Assembly: GCA_000751595.1 (NCBI GenBank)
Contig: CCMH01000009.1
Span: 62,001 to 126,000, forward strand
Reading direction: 5' to 3'
DNA length: 64,000 bases
Source of the DNA: Weeksella massiliensis
GTDB lineage: Bacteria > Bacteroidota > Bacteroidia > Flavobacteriales > Weeksellaceae
Shown one piece after another: positions 17,430 to 26,324 of the stretch; position 1 is the first letter of the stretch; each line of letters starts with the position of its first letter. The notes beneath the pieces were generated by a model that was not told the origin of the DNA, searched no databases, and saw only the letters and a program-made list of their open reading frames with translations. The translations under genes were made by a program, and so were the position numbers.

Positions 17430-19934
17430 ATGTCAAAAAATCTCGTAATAGTGGAGTCTCCTGCCAAAGCAAAAACCATTCAGGGTTTCTTGGGTAATGA
17501 TTTTATCGTGGAGTCAAGTTTTGGTCATGTTGTCGATCTTCCTAAAAAAGGTATGGGAATAGAAATCGAAAATAATTTCCAACCTAATTACGAGGTTACG
17601 CCCGACAAAAAAGAAGTGGTCAAAAAACTCAAAAACTTATCAGACAAAGCGCAAGTCGTTTGGTTAGCATCCGATGAGGATCGTGAGGGTGAGGCGATTG
17701 CATGGCATTTGTATAATGTTTTGGGGCTAGAAAAGAAAGAAACGAAACGAATTGTTTTCAACGAAATCACCAAGAAAGCCATTCAGCGTGCAGTAGAAAA
17801 TCCGCGAGCAATCGATATCAATTTGGTCGATGCCCAGCAAGCGCGTCGAGTACTCGATCGATTAGTGGGGTTTGAAATGTCGCCTGTTCTATGGCGAAAA
17901 ATTAAACCAGGACTTTCTGCCGGTCGTGTTCAGTCGGTTTCGGTAAGATTAATTGTGGAACGAGAAAAAGAAATTCAAAACTTTCAACCGGTTCCTTCTT
18001 TCCGTTTTACAGCGACTTTCAAAACCGAAGAAAATAAAACTTTGCCCGCAACGCTGACAAAAGAATTCAAGAGTTTTGATGAAGCGAAAGAATTTTTAGA
18101 AAGTTGTTTAGGAGCTGCCTATTCGGTAAAAGATTTACAGAAAAAACCAGCCAAAAGAACACCTTCGGCGCCATTCACAACTTCGACCTTGCAACAAGAA
18201 GCATCAAGAAAATTAGGGTTTTCGGTTTCGAGAACCATGAGAGTTGCTCAACAATTGTACGAGTCGGGACATATTACGTATATGAGAACCGATAGTGTGA
18301 ATTTATCAGAAGATGCTTTGACGGCGATCAAAGCGACTATTGATACTCAATTCGGAGAAAAATACGCTTACAAAAGAAAATACACCAATAAAAATACTTC
18401 GGCACAAGAAGCGCACGAGGCTATTCGTCCAACTCATTTCGAGAATCAAACCATTCAGGCAGATGCCTCGATGAAGAAATTATATGATCTGATTTGGAAA
18501 AGAACAGTTGCTTCTCAAATGGCAAATGCCGATTTAGAACGAACGATTATTGATATCGAAAATTCTAAAAATCAACAAATTTTCCAAGCCAAAGGAGAAA
18601 TTATTGTGTTTGATGGTTTCCTGAAAGTTTATCAAGAAAGTTTAGATGACGAGGATGTTGAAGACGATAAAGCCATCCTACCAAAAGTATCGAAAGGAGA
18701 AAAATTAGACGTTTCTACCATTCAAGGGCAAGAGAAATTTACCCGCGCGCCGGCAAGATATACCGAAGCTTCTTTGGTGAAAAAGTTAGAAGAATTAGGT
18801 ATCGGACGTCCGTCAACTTATGCGCCGACCATTTCGACAATCCAAAATAGAGGATATGTTGAGGTAGGTGAAATCGAAGGAAAAAATAGAAATTACCGCG
18901 TTTTACAACTGAAAAACGACACTATAACAACCGAAGAAAAAACCGAAGTATATGGAGCGGATCGACGAAAACTGATTCCGACCGATATCGGTATCGTTGT
19001 AAACGATTTCTTGGTGGATTATTTTTCGAAAGTGTTGGATTATGATTTTACAGCGCATGTAGAAGAAAGTTTTGATAAAATTGCCGAAGGTAAACAACAG
19101 TGGACCAAAATGATTGAGCAGTTCTATCAGAAGTTTCATACGCGTGTAGAAGATGTAAAAGAAAATGCAGAAAGAGCAACCGGTGAACGCGAGCTTGGTA
19201 TAGATCCTGCTTCGGGTAAAAAAGTATATGCACGAATTGGGCGTTTCGGTCCGATGATTCAGATAGGTGAAGCCGAAGACGAAGAAAAACCAAAGTTTGC
19301 GAGTTTACTAAAAACACAATCTATTCATCAAGTAACTTTAGAAGAAGCCTTGAAACTTTTCGAATTGCCAAAACAATTAGGGAATTATAAAGGATATGAT
19401 TTGGAGGTGAATATTGGTCGATTTGGCCCGTATGTAAAATTCGATTCGAAATATGTATCGATTCCGAAAGAAGAAGATCCGATGGATATAACGTTCGAAC
19501 GCGCAGCCGAATTGGTTGAAGAAAAACTACAAGCCGATGCACCAATTGCTCAGTACGAGGGACAAGATGTTACCAAAGGAGTAGGGCGTTTCGGACCGTT
19601 TATCAAATGGCAAGAATGGTTTATCAATGTGCCTAAAAAATACGATTTCGATCATTTGTCGCAAACAGATATTGCAGAGCTTATCGAAGCTAAAAAGCAA
19701 AAAGAAAGCGAACGAATTGTGCGCGAGTGGCCAGAAGAAGAAATTAGAATAGAAAAAGCACGTTGGGGAAGATTCAACCTGATTCATGGTAAAAAGAAAG
19801 TAGAGTTGAGTAAAGATACGCCGGTAGCAGAGCTTACTTTAGAGGAAGTGAAAAAGCTGTTAGGGCCTGATAAGCCTAAAGCAAAAACTACCGCCAAAAA
19901 AACAACGACCAAAAAAACCACTAAAAAGAAATAA
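17430..19934 (+). CDS. topA: DNA topoisomerase I (type IA)
   Basis: An 834-residue enzyme that relaxes negative supercoils. The TOPRIM domain opens MSKNLVIVESPAKAKTIQGF (E9) and carries SDEDREGEAIAWHL with acidic residues D82, D84 and E86. The active-site tyrosine is Y284 in GHITYMRTDSVN. In place of zinc fingers the C-terminus has four GRFGP-type topoisomerase repeats (GRFGPMIQIGE, IGRFGPYVKF, VGRFGPFIKW, ARWGRFNLI) and a Lys/Thr-rich tail, as in other Flavobacteriia. Start 17430 matches the family; upstream codons lie across the promoter. Its stop overlaps the next ATG by one base. Confidence 0.96.
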   Translation: MSKNLVIVESPAKAKTIQGFLGNDFIVESSFGHVVDLPKKGMGIEIENNFQPNYEVTPDKKEVVKKLKNLSDKAQVVWLASDEDREGEAIAWHLYNVLGLEKKETKRIVFNEITKKAIQRAVENPRAIDINLVDAQQARRVLDRLVGFEMSPVLWRKIKPGLSAGRVQSVSVRLIVEREKEIQNFQPVPSFRFTATFKTEENKTLPATLTKEFKSFDEAKEFLESCLGAAYSVKDLQKKPAKRTPSAPFTTSTLQQEASRKLGFSVSRTMRVAQQLYESGHITYMRTDSVNLSEDALTAIKATIDTQFGEKYAYKRKYTNKNTSAQEAHEAIRPTHFENQTIQADASMKKLYDLIWKRTVASQMANADLERTIIDIENSKNQQIFQAKGEIIVFDGFLKVYQESLDDEDVEDDKAILPKVSKGEKLDVSTIQGQEKFTRAPARYTEASLVKKLEELGIGRPSTYAPTISTIQNRGYVEVGEIEGKNRNYRVLQLKNDTITTEEKTEVYGADRRKLIPTDIGIVVNDFLVDYFSKVLDYDFTAHVEESFDKIAEGKQQWTKMIEQFYQKFHTRVEDVKENAERATGERELGIDPASGKKVYARIGRFGPMIQIGEAEDEEKPKFASLLKTQSIHQVTLEEALKLFELPKQLGNYKGYDLEVNIGRFGPYVKFDSKYVSIPKEEDPMDITFERAAELVEEKLQADAPIAQYEGQDVTKGVGRFGPFIKWQEWFINVPKKYDFDHLSQTDIAELIEAKKQKESERIVREWPEEEIRIEKARWGRFNLIHGKKKVELSKDTPVAELTLEEVKKLLGPDKPKAKTTAKKTTTKKTTKKK

Positions 19935-21073
19935 TGTTCGAGGAATTTCTAAATCCGTTAAACGAAGAATTACAAAGTTTTGCCTTTTCTCAAAGTCCGT
20001 ATAGTGTCGGACATTATGTGCAGTTTTATTATGATTTTGATGAAAAGAAAGACGAAGAAAAAACAAAAATTGCCCTTTTTGGTGTAAAGGAAAAAAACAA
20101 CGATTACGATGTCGATTTCACGCTAATTCGTAAAGAATTCTATCAATTGAAAAAAGGAGATTGGGATTCTATTTTGGTGGATTTTGGAGATATAGAACCT
20201 GGAGCAACTTTCGAGGATAGTTGTTTTGCGTTTCAACAAGTGCATCAGAATTTACTAAAACAAGGATTCGTTGTTTTGGTGATTGGTAATTTACCCGAAT
20301 TCACATATTTCCAATACCGTTCTTTTGATGGCGTTAGAAACAATATCAATCTAAGTCTTGTTGATGCAAAATTTAGATTAGGAGATGATAGTGAGATGCT
20401 CAATAGCGAAAATATTTTGAGTAAAATTATCAGTCAGCCACCGCATAATTTGTTCGAGTATACGCATTTTGGGCATCAGGCGTATTATGTTGCACAAGAA
20501 GAATTGAATCTCATCGAACATCTAAATTTTGATGTGATTCGTTTGGGAGAATTAATGAAAAAAATTCGTCGAGTAGAACCTTTTTTACGAGAATCGGATA
20601 TGTTGGCAATTGATTTGTCGGCAATACAGGCGAGTGATTTTTTCTCGACTTCTCACCCAATTCCTAACGGATTTAATGCTCGAGAAATTTGTGCCCTTAC
20701 GCGCTATGCAGGTAGTAGCCATACTTTGCAATCGTTATATTTGTATAATTATATCGAAAAGTACAGATTACCCGATCATTTATTGCTCTCGCAAATGATG
20801 TGGTATTTTATCGATGGTCAAAATCATCAACCCGAAAAAGTTAGTTTTGATGATGAACACTATTTCGAAAAAATTCACGTTCCTACCGTAGAACAAGATT
20901 TGGTTTTCTATCATAACCTATACACCAATCAGTGGTGGATAGAAATAAAACGTCTAAATGATACGGCCGAAGATGGGATTCATCGTGTGCCTTGTCATAA
21001 AAAAGATTATATGCAAGCCGTTCGTGGCGAAGTACCGGATAGATTTTGGAAATCTTTTAAAAAATTTTATTAA
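19934..21073 (+). CDS. Arginase/formiminoglutamase-fold protein with degenerate metal site
   Basis: A 379-residue protein whose layout follows the ureohydrolase fold, but the metal ligands are mostly missing. At the GGDHS position it has VIGNLPE (116-122). At DAHxD it has D144-A-K146-F-R148. At SxDxDxxDP it has AID227-LS229-AIQAS. The later PNGFNAREICALTRYAG (244-260) keeps the GG-L...E region shape. Four of the six arginase ligands are thus replaced, so hydrolase activity is unlikely. It is translationally coupled to topA and lies 109 bases before gldK. It may be a structural or regulatory pseudoenzyme; automatic annotation as formimidoylglutamase would be misleading. Confidence 0.75.
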   Translation: MFEEFLNPLNEELQSFAFSQSPYSVGHYVQFYYDFDEKKDEEKTKIALFGVKEKNNDYDVDFTLIRKEFYQLKKGDWDSILVDFGDIEPGATFEDSCFAFQQVHQNLLKQGFVVLVIGNLPEFTYFQYRSFDGVRNNINLSLVDAKFRLGDDSEMLNSENILSKIISQPPHNLFEYTHFGHQAYYVAQEELNLIEHLNFDVIRLGELMKKIRRVEPFLRESDMLAIDLSAIQASDFFSTSHPIPNGFNAREICALTRYAGSSHTLQSLYLYNYIEKYRLPDHLLLSQMMWYFIDGQNHQPEKVSFDDEHYFEKIHVPTVEQDLVFYHNLYTNQWWIEIKRLNDTAEDGIHRVPCHKKDYMQAVRGEVPDRFWKSFKKFY

Positions 21074-21125
21074 AAGATAATAATCCGTTAAACTAAACGT
21101 TAGTACTATTGCAATAAATATTTTT

Positions 21126-21155
21126 TTTGTAAATAATAAATAATTAATAGTTTTA
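21126..21155 (+). promoter_or_regulatory. Possible gldK promoter
   Basis: TTTG at 21126-21129 and, after 18 bases, TAGTTTTA, one mismatch from TAnnTTTG, 27 bases before the gldK ATG. It would drive gldKLMN independently of topA. Confidence 0.4.
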
Positions 21156-21182
21156 CACTTGCTTAAAATAAAACGAAGTAGA

Positions 21183-22646
21183 ATGAGAAGAATTTTGGTA
21201 ACAACCATGTTATTATCATTATCAGCAGCGACTTTTACATCTTGTAATAAGTTGAAGAAAATGGGAAGAAGTGGTAATAATGATGGTCAAATCGTTTCTA
21301 AACAATCTTCAGCATGGAGCCCAGAACGTCCGAAAGGAATGGTGCCCATTCCAGGAGGATCATTTGTGTTAGGACAAACAGATTACGATTTTACATTTGA
21401 GAACGATGCTCCGGTGCGTACGATTTCTGTAACAGGATTCTTTATGGATGATACCGAGATTACCAATTCACAATATCAGATTTTTGTTGGTTATGTAAAA
21501 GATTCAATTGCCCGAACACGATTGGCGGAAAGAGCAGAGCAATTAGGGTTTAATGCAACTAATCCTGGTGGAAATACAGGTGGTGGAATTGCAAGTTATA
21601 GCTTTGTCTCTGGATCGCAAGACGGACAAGGAACACCTTATGATGAATATCTGCAAATGAATTCGACTGGTCGCGAAGGAAGTGCAACCACCAATGCCGA
21701 TGCCCGAAAACTGAATTGGGATATTCCATTAATTTGGGAAAAATATGAATACCCAGATGTGGATTATGCAGAAGTTATGGAAGGATTGTACTATCCGCCA
21801 GAAGAACGCTTCAACGGAGAACGCTTGATCGATACAAGAAAATTAAACTATAGTTATGTTTGGGTAGACCAAGAAGCGGCTGCTAAAAAACAAGGAGCAT
21901 ATCGTATTGATTTCCGTAGAGAAGAAGTAGTAAATGTTTATCCAGATACAACTGTTTGGGTACGTGATTTCAATTATTCATTCAACGATCCGATGCATCA
22001 AAACTATTTTTGGCACGAAGCATATGCTGCGTATCCGGTAGTGGGCGTTAATTGGAATCAAGCAATGGCTTTTTCGGCATATCGTACCAAAAGACATAAT
22101 GACTTTTTGAGTAGAAAAGCTAAACGTGGTAAAGCGAAAAAAGTAATCGATTACCGTTTACCTACAGAAATCGAGTGGGAATATGCCGCACGTGGTGGAC
22201 TGCAAGATGCACCTTACCCTTGGGGAGGTCCTTACCTGACCGATGATAGAGGTTGTTATTTAGCGAACTTCAAACCAAAACGTGGAGACTATATGGAAAT
22301 CACCGATGGTAAGAAAACAGGTTATATGTACACAGGACCTGTAAAGACTTTCAAACCGAATGGTTACGGATTGTATGATATGGCAGGGAATGTTGCCGAA
22401 TGGACTTTGTCACCATATAACCGAGCATTCTACCAAATGTCTTCTACTCTGAATCCTAGTATCGGACGAAACGGAGACGATAATATCGCTGTACGTGGAG
22501 GATCGTGGAAAGATATTGGATATTTGTTAATGGTTTCTGCACGCGATTGGGAACATAAAGATTCTGCGCGTTCGTATATCGGATTCCGAACTATTCAACC
22601 TTTCCCAGAAGGAGCAAAAATTAACTTTAGAACAAGAAAGAAGTAA
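21183..22646 (+). CDS. gldK: GldK/PorK-family T9SS lipoprotein
   Basis: A 487-residue outer-membrane lipoprotein of the type IX secretion ring (GldK with GldN). It begins MRRILVTTMLLSLSAATFTSC with the lipidated cysteine at 21. The body is a formylglycine-generating-enzyme-like (sulfatase-modifying factor) fold: VPIPGGSFVLGQTDYDFTFE, DYRLPTEIEWEYAARGG and GNVAEWT, ending VRGGSWKD and SYIGFRTIQ. I use the ATG at 21183; upstream in-frame codons add a non-lipoprotein N-terminus. It is the first gene of gldKLMN. Confidence 0.95.
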   Translation: MRRILVTTMLLSLSAATFTSCNKLKKMGRSGNNDGQIVSKQSSAWSPERPKGMVPIPGGSFVLGQTDYDFTFENDAPVRTISVTGFFMDDTEITNSQYQIFVGYVKDSIARTRLAERAEQLGFNATNPGGNTGGGIASYSFVSGSQDGQGTPYDEYLQMNSTGREGSATTNADARKLNWDIPLIWEKYEYPDVDYAEVMEGLYYPPEERFNGERLIDTRKLNYSYVWVDQEAAAKKQGAYRIDFRREEVVNVYPDTTVWVRDFNYSFNDPMHQNYFWHEAYAAYPVVGVNWNQAMAFSAYRTKRHNDFLSRKAKRGKAKKVIDYRLPTEIEWEYAARGGLQDAPYPWGGPYLTDDRGCYLANFKPKRGDYMEITDGKKTGYMYTGPVKTFKPNGYGLYDMAGNVAEWTLSPYNRAFYQMSSTLNPSIGRNGDDNIAVRGGSWKDIGYLLMVSARDWEHKDSARSYIGFRTIQPFPEGAKINFRTRKK

Positions 22647-22688
22647 AACCTATACTCTTAAAATAAAAATTTAATACAGAACACAATT

Positions 22689-23366
22689 ATGGCAGCACAA
22701 GCTACAAAACAAGAAAGATTAACAAATTTTCTTTATAACTTTTTCGCCGCAGTAGTAATTATTGGGGCATTATGTAAAATCACTCACACAAGTCCGTTAG
22801 GGATTAGTGCCAATGTAATTTTAGCAATCGGATTAGTGGCAGAAGCACTTGTCTTTATGTATGCAGCATTTTTTGACAAGCCTTCTGGAGAATATGATTG
22901 GGAAGTTGTTTACCCAGAACTAGTAGATGGGAAAGCTAGAGTTAATCGTTCTGCACAAGCAGTTGTAGGAGCAGGAAATAATCTAACAGTAGAGTTGGAT
23001 AAAGTTTTGGCTGAAGCAAAATTAGATAAAGAAGTTTTCGAGCGTTTACGTAGTTCATTGGATAAATTTGGATCGGCTGTAAACGAACTCAATACCACAA
23101 CTTCTGCCGTTGCTTCTACCGAAAAATATGGAGCAGAAATGTTGAAAGCGTCTGAGAACATTAGCTCTTTGAATACTTTATATGCTCAACAAATCGAGAA
23201 TAGCCGAAAACAAGTAGAACTTAATAAGCAGTTTATCGAAGAGATGCAAAAATCTTCTGGTAGCTCAGAGCAATTCCTAAAAGAAATGCAATCGTTATCA
23301 GAAAATATCAATGCACTGAACAAAGTTTATGGAGGTATGTTGAACGCAATGCGCGTAAATCAATAA
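22689..23366 (+). CDS. gldL: GldL/PorL T9SS motor protein
   Basis: A 225-residue inner-membrane protein with two N-terminal transmembrane helices (about 15-35 and 39-60). They contain the conserved FFAAVVIIGALCKITH and the glutamate in GLVAEALVF, thought to take part in proton-driven rotation. The long cytoplasmic part is coiled-coil rich (from about residue 95). GldL and GldM form the rotary motor powering type IX secretion. It lies 42 bases after gldK, and the 49-base gap to gldM carries one copy of the dispersed ATCCTACC motif. Confidence 0.95.
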   Translation: MAAQATKQERLTNFLYNFFAAVVIIGALCKITHTSPLGISANVILAIGLVAEALVFMYAAFFDKPSGEYDWEVVYPELVDGKARVNRSAQAVVGAGNNLTVELDKVLAEAKLDKEVFERLRSSLDKFGSAVNELNTTTSAVASTEKYGAEMLKASENISSLNTLYAQQIENSRKQVELNKQFIEEMQKSSGSSEQFLKEMQSLSENINALNKVYGGMLNAMRVNQ

Positions 23367-23415
23367 TATCCTACCCAAGAAAAACAACTTATTATTAACA
23401 CTACGATAAAATAAA

Positions 23416-24975
23416 ATGGCAGGAAAAAGACTAACTGGTCGTCAGAAGATGATCAACCTAATGTATCTCGTGTTCATTGCAATGATGGCGATGAATGTGG
23501 ATCGTGAGGTGTTGCGGTCTTTTGAGAGTATCAATATTACCCTTGAAGAATCGGCAAAATTAACCGCTGATAACAACGCAACCTTCTATCAACAAATTAA
23601 GAAAAAAGCAGAAGAAGACCCAGCTTACCAAGTTACCGAGGAAAAAGCCGGTTTGGTAAAAGCAAAAACAAATGAATTTGTAAACTTTATCGATGGTCTG
23701 AAAAAAGATTTAATCGGAACTGGTTACATCGCAGGAGCAGAAGATACCGATTACAACTCGTTACAGAATACAGAGCCAATTGTATCTTTACTTTTCAAAG
23801 GTGGAAATGCAGATAATGGAAACGAAAAAGGACAAGAGTTGGTAAAAAGAATCAACGAATATCAAAAGTTTCTTTTAGGATATGTAGGAAATGATCAATC
23901 GGCGAAAAATAGTGTAATCTCATTTTTCAATACCGATTCTAAAAGTAAAAAACAAAATTGGTTGAATGAAAAATTTTATGATCAACCAATGGTAGCAGCT
24001 TTGACAAATTTTACAAAATTACAAGTTGATGCTCGTACATTAGAAGGAAACATCGTTCGTGATTTATTATCAGGTAAATTGAAAGAGAAAATCGAACTCA
24101 ATGCATTCGAAGGACTTTTCTTATCTCCTGGTGTAGTAGAACAAGGTTCGGATGTTGCTCTCAACGTTGTTTTAGGTGCCTATGATAATAGCCTTACAGG
24201 AAGTGTAGCAACAAGCTCAGGAAACGCACAAATCGTGAATGGAAAAGCAACTTTAAAATTAAATACCGGTTCTGTCGGAATTCATAAATTGACAGGTTCT
24301 TTAACGTACAAAGGTGCAGATGGAGAAAACAAAACCGTACAAATTGTTCCATCAACTTACCAAGTAGTCGCTCAAACTTCTGATGTGAAATTCAAAGAAG
24401 TTATTGAAAAAGATCCTACAGGAGGTTCTATTGTTGCCGATAATTTACGTGTGGTTTACCGTGGTGTAACTAACCCAATTTCTGCAACGATCAATGGAGC
24501 AAACGGAGCAGTAAGTCTAGTGGCTTCATCGGGTAACTTGTCGGGTGCAGGTGCTAACAAATGGAATTATACTCCAGCAGGTGGTAACGAAGTAGTTTTC
24601 ACGGCATCGGCCAAAGCAAGTTCGGGTAGAACAATTTCGGTAAGAGAAACGTTCAGAATCAAACCTGTTCCGCCAGCACGTGGTAACATTTTAGGACAAA
24701 CATCACAAGCTATTCCAGCTAATGGTCTTGCCGGACAAACTGTTCGTATAGATTGGCCAGATTTCTTGTTCCCAATCTCGGGTGAGGTAACTTCGTTCAA
24801 CGTAAAAGTTCCCGGACAACCAACTGTTAGAGTTTCAGGAAACAAGATGAGTGGAGCAGCAGCAGCACTTAGTAAAGCAGAAAAAGGAGACGTGGTAGGC
24901 GTATTCGATATTAAGTATAAAACAAACTCAGGTCAGTCTGGAGAAGCTTCTTCAGTTACGATCGAGGTAAGATAA
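23416..24975 (+). CDS. gldM: GldM/PorM T9SS motor and periplasmic shaft protein
   Basis: A 519-residue protein anchored by one N-terminal helix (LMYLVFIAMMAMNVDREVLRS, the part that inserts in the GldL ring). A helical domain (about 35-215) and several periplasmic Ig-like beta domains (about 220-519) follow. It transmits motion from the inner-membrane motor to the GldK/GldN ring. KRLTGRQKMINLMYLVFIAM is the usual Flavobacteriia N-terminus. The gene is cotranscribed with gldL and gldN. Confidence 0.95.
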   Translation: MAGKRLTGRQKMINLMYLVFIAMMAMNVDREVLRSFESINITLEESAKLTADNNATFYQQIKKKAEEDPAYQVTEEKAGLVKAKTNEFVNFIDGLKKDLIGTGYIAGAEDTDYNSLQNTEPIVSLLFKGGNADNGNEKGQELVKRINEYQKFLLGYVGNDQSAKNSVISFFNTDSKSKKQNWLNEKFYDQPMVAALTNFTKLQVDARTLEGNIVRDLLSGKLKEKIELNAFEGLFLSPGVVEQGSDVALNVVLGAYDNSLTGSVATSSGNAQIVNGKATLKLNTGSVGIHKLTGSLTYKGADGENKTVQIVPSTYQVVAQTSDVKFKEVIEKDPTGGSIVADNLRVVYRGVTNPISATINGANGAVSLVASSGNLSGAGANKWNYTPAGGNEVVFTASAKASSGRTISVRETFRIKPVPPARGNILGQTSQAIPANGLAGQTVRIDWPDFLFPISGEVTSFNVKVPGQPTVRVSGNKMSGAAAALSKAEKGDVVGVFDIKYKTNSGQSGEASSVTIEVR

Positions 24976-24988
24976 AATAGAAATAGAT

Positions 24989-25891
24989 ATGAAGAATCTT
25001 TTGTTTGGCATCATGAGCTTTCTCTCTGTCGCAACATATGCGCAAAGTATATTGAATGCGAAAAGCCCAGAAGAATTGAGAAAACAACGTGCCGATTTGG
25101 TGAAAGTTGATGCTGCAGGTGACTCTATTAGTTTAGCAGTAAAACCATTAGAATATGGGTATACAGAAGAAAAAGATGTAATATGGTCGAAAGTTGTTTG
25201 GGAGGTTATTGATCTCAACGAACGTCTCAATCAACCTTATTATAGACAAACTGATGGTTTGGTTCAAGAATCGGCTTCTTTGTACGATGCATTGGTAGAA
25301 GGAATCAGAAATGGTAAAATTACCGAAGTATATGATGATGAGTTTTTTAAAGAAAAAATGACCTATGACCAAATTATGGCACGTGCAGAGAAAGTGGATA
25401 CAACCGATTTCTATCGTCAACAAGTAGAAGCAGGGGAAACACCAGACGAAGGAGGAATCTTCCGATTCAATATCGATACACAGGACATCAAAATGATCAA
25501 AGTAAAAGGTATGTGGTACATAGATAAACGTTTGGGCGAAATGCGCTATCGTTTATTAGGCCTGTCGATTATGGGACCGGATGCACAAACTTTAGGAACT
25601 GAATTCAACGATGGTGAGTTTGTCGATCTTTTCTGGATTTATTATCCTGGAGCACGTGATGTTTTAGCCAACTATAAAGTCTTTAACCCAAATAACTCTT
25701 CATCAAGTATTTCGTATGATGATATGTTGAATGCACGGAGATTTTCATCGGTAATCTACAAAGCTCAAACCGCTTATGGTAACCGTCCGATCGAGGATTA
25801 TATACCAAAAGATGCCAAAGGTCAGCTAGAAGAAAATGATCGAATCAGAGAGAGTATTCAACAATCAGAAGCCGATATGTGGCATTATTAA
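24989..25891 (+). CDS. gldN: GldN/PorN T9SS periplasmic ring protein
   Basis: A 300-residue exported protein: signal peptide MKNLLFGIMSFLSVATYAQS, then the GldN domain with DVIWSKVVWEVIDLNERLNQ, MIKVKGMWYIDKRLGEMRYR and LFWIYYPGARDVL. It binds GldK to make the periplasmic ring of the T9SS. It lies 13 bases after gldM and is the last gene of the block, followed by a terminator. The presence of gldKLMN alone shows secretion, not necessarily gliding. Confidence 0.95.
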   Translation: MKNLLFGIMSFLSVATYAQSILNAKSPEELRKQRADLVKVDAAGDSISLAVKPLEYGYTEEKDVIWSKVVWEVIDLNERLNQPYYRQTDGLVQESASLYDALVEGIRNGKITEVYDDEFFKEKMTYDQIMARAEKVDTTDFYRQQVEAGETPDEGGIFRFNIDTQDIKMIKVKGMWYIDKRLGEMRYRLLGLSIMGPDAQTLGTEFNDGEFVDLFWIYYPGARDVLANYKVFNPNNSSSSISYDDMLNARRFSSVIYKAQTAYGNRPIEDYIPKDAKGQLEENDRIRESIQQSEADMWHY

Positions 25892-25921
25892 TAAAGTAAA
25901 AAAATAGTCATAAATCATAAG

Positions 25922-25955
25922 AATCGTGGACATTTATCGTTCACGATTTTTTTAT
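25922..25955 (+). terminator. Terminator after gldN
   Basis: Arms AATCGTG and CACGATT with a 13-base loop, then a run of T, 31 bases past the gldN stop. Confidence 0.6.
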
Positions 25956-25983
25956 TAGGTAAGGGTGAATAATTGAAAACAAT

Positions 25984-26178
25984 ATGGTACCTAATCAATC
26001 GGGTGTTCAGCGATATGTTTTTGCAGGTTTGAACGATGCCAAAACGATGAGTGTGACTAACACAGGAAAAGTGACTTTAGGAACCGATAAATATGATCTT
26101 TCAGGTTATCGCCTTTTTGTGAAAGATGGAATATAAACAATACGCCTAAAAGTTGAAGTTGCTACTGTCAATCAGTGA
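25984..26178 (+). pseudogene. Remnant of a surface/tail-fibre-like protein, interrupted by an in-frame stop
   Basis: A 50-codon frame starting at ATG 25984 contains KTMSVTNTGKVTLGTDKYDL and SGYRLFVKDGI, then stops at TAA 26134. Read on in the same frame it continues TIRLKVEVATVNQ and stops at TGA 26176. This is the pattern (G-x-V-x-[IL]-G ... Y-x-L-x-V-x-x-G-I-x-T-x-x-[VL]-K-V-x-V-A) of the segment that ends many secreted or tail-fibre-like proteins in Flavobacteriia, normally followed by a chaperone-type tail. Here the N-terminal bulk is absent, the first stop looks like AAA mutated to TAA, and the end is missing. No other gene lies between gldN and the acyltransferase. Confidence 0.55.
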
Positions 26179-26278
26179 GCATATACAAATTTCATGTTCT
26201 GTTGCATTAAACTTATTGATGTTGAATTTATTAGATTTTGTTTGACGATACAAGTTTTTGAGAATACAAATAAAAGAA

Positions 26279-26304
26279 AAAAGTGATCGAACTTGACCAC
26301 TTTT
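26279..26304 (-). terminator. Terminator after the acyltransferase gene
   Basis: On the minus strand AAAAGTGGTC pairs with GATCACTTTT (one G-T pair) around AAGTTC and is followed by a T-rich run, 21 bases past the stop. Confidence 0.6.
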
Positions 26305-26324
26305 AAAATCTCATTATACCACCG

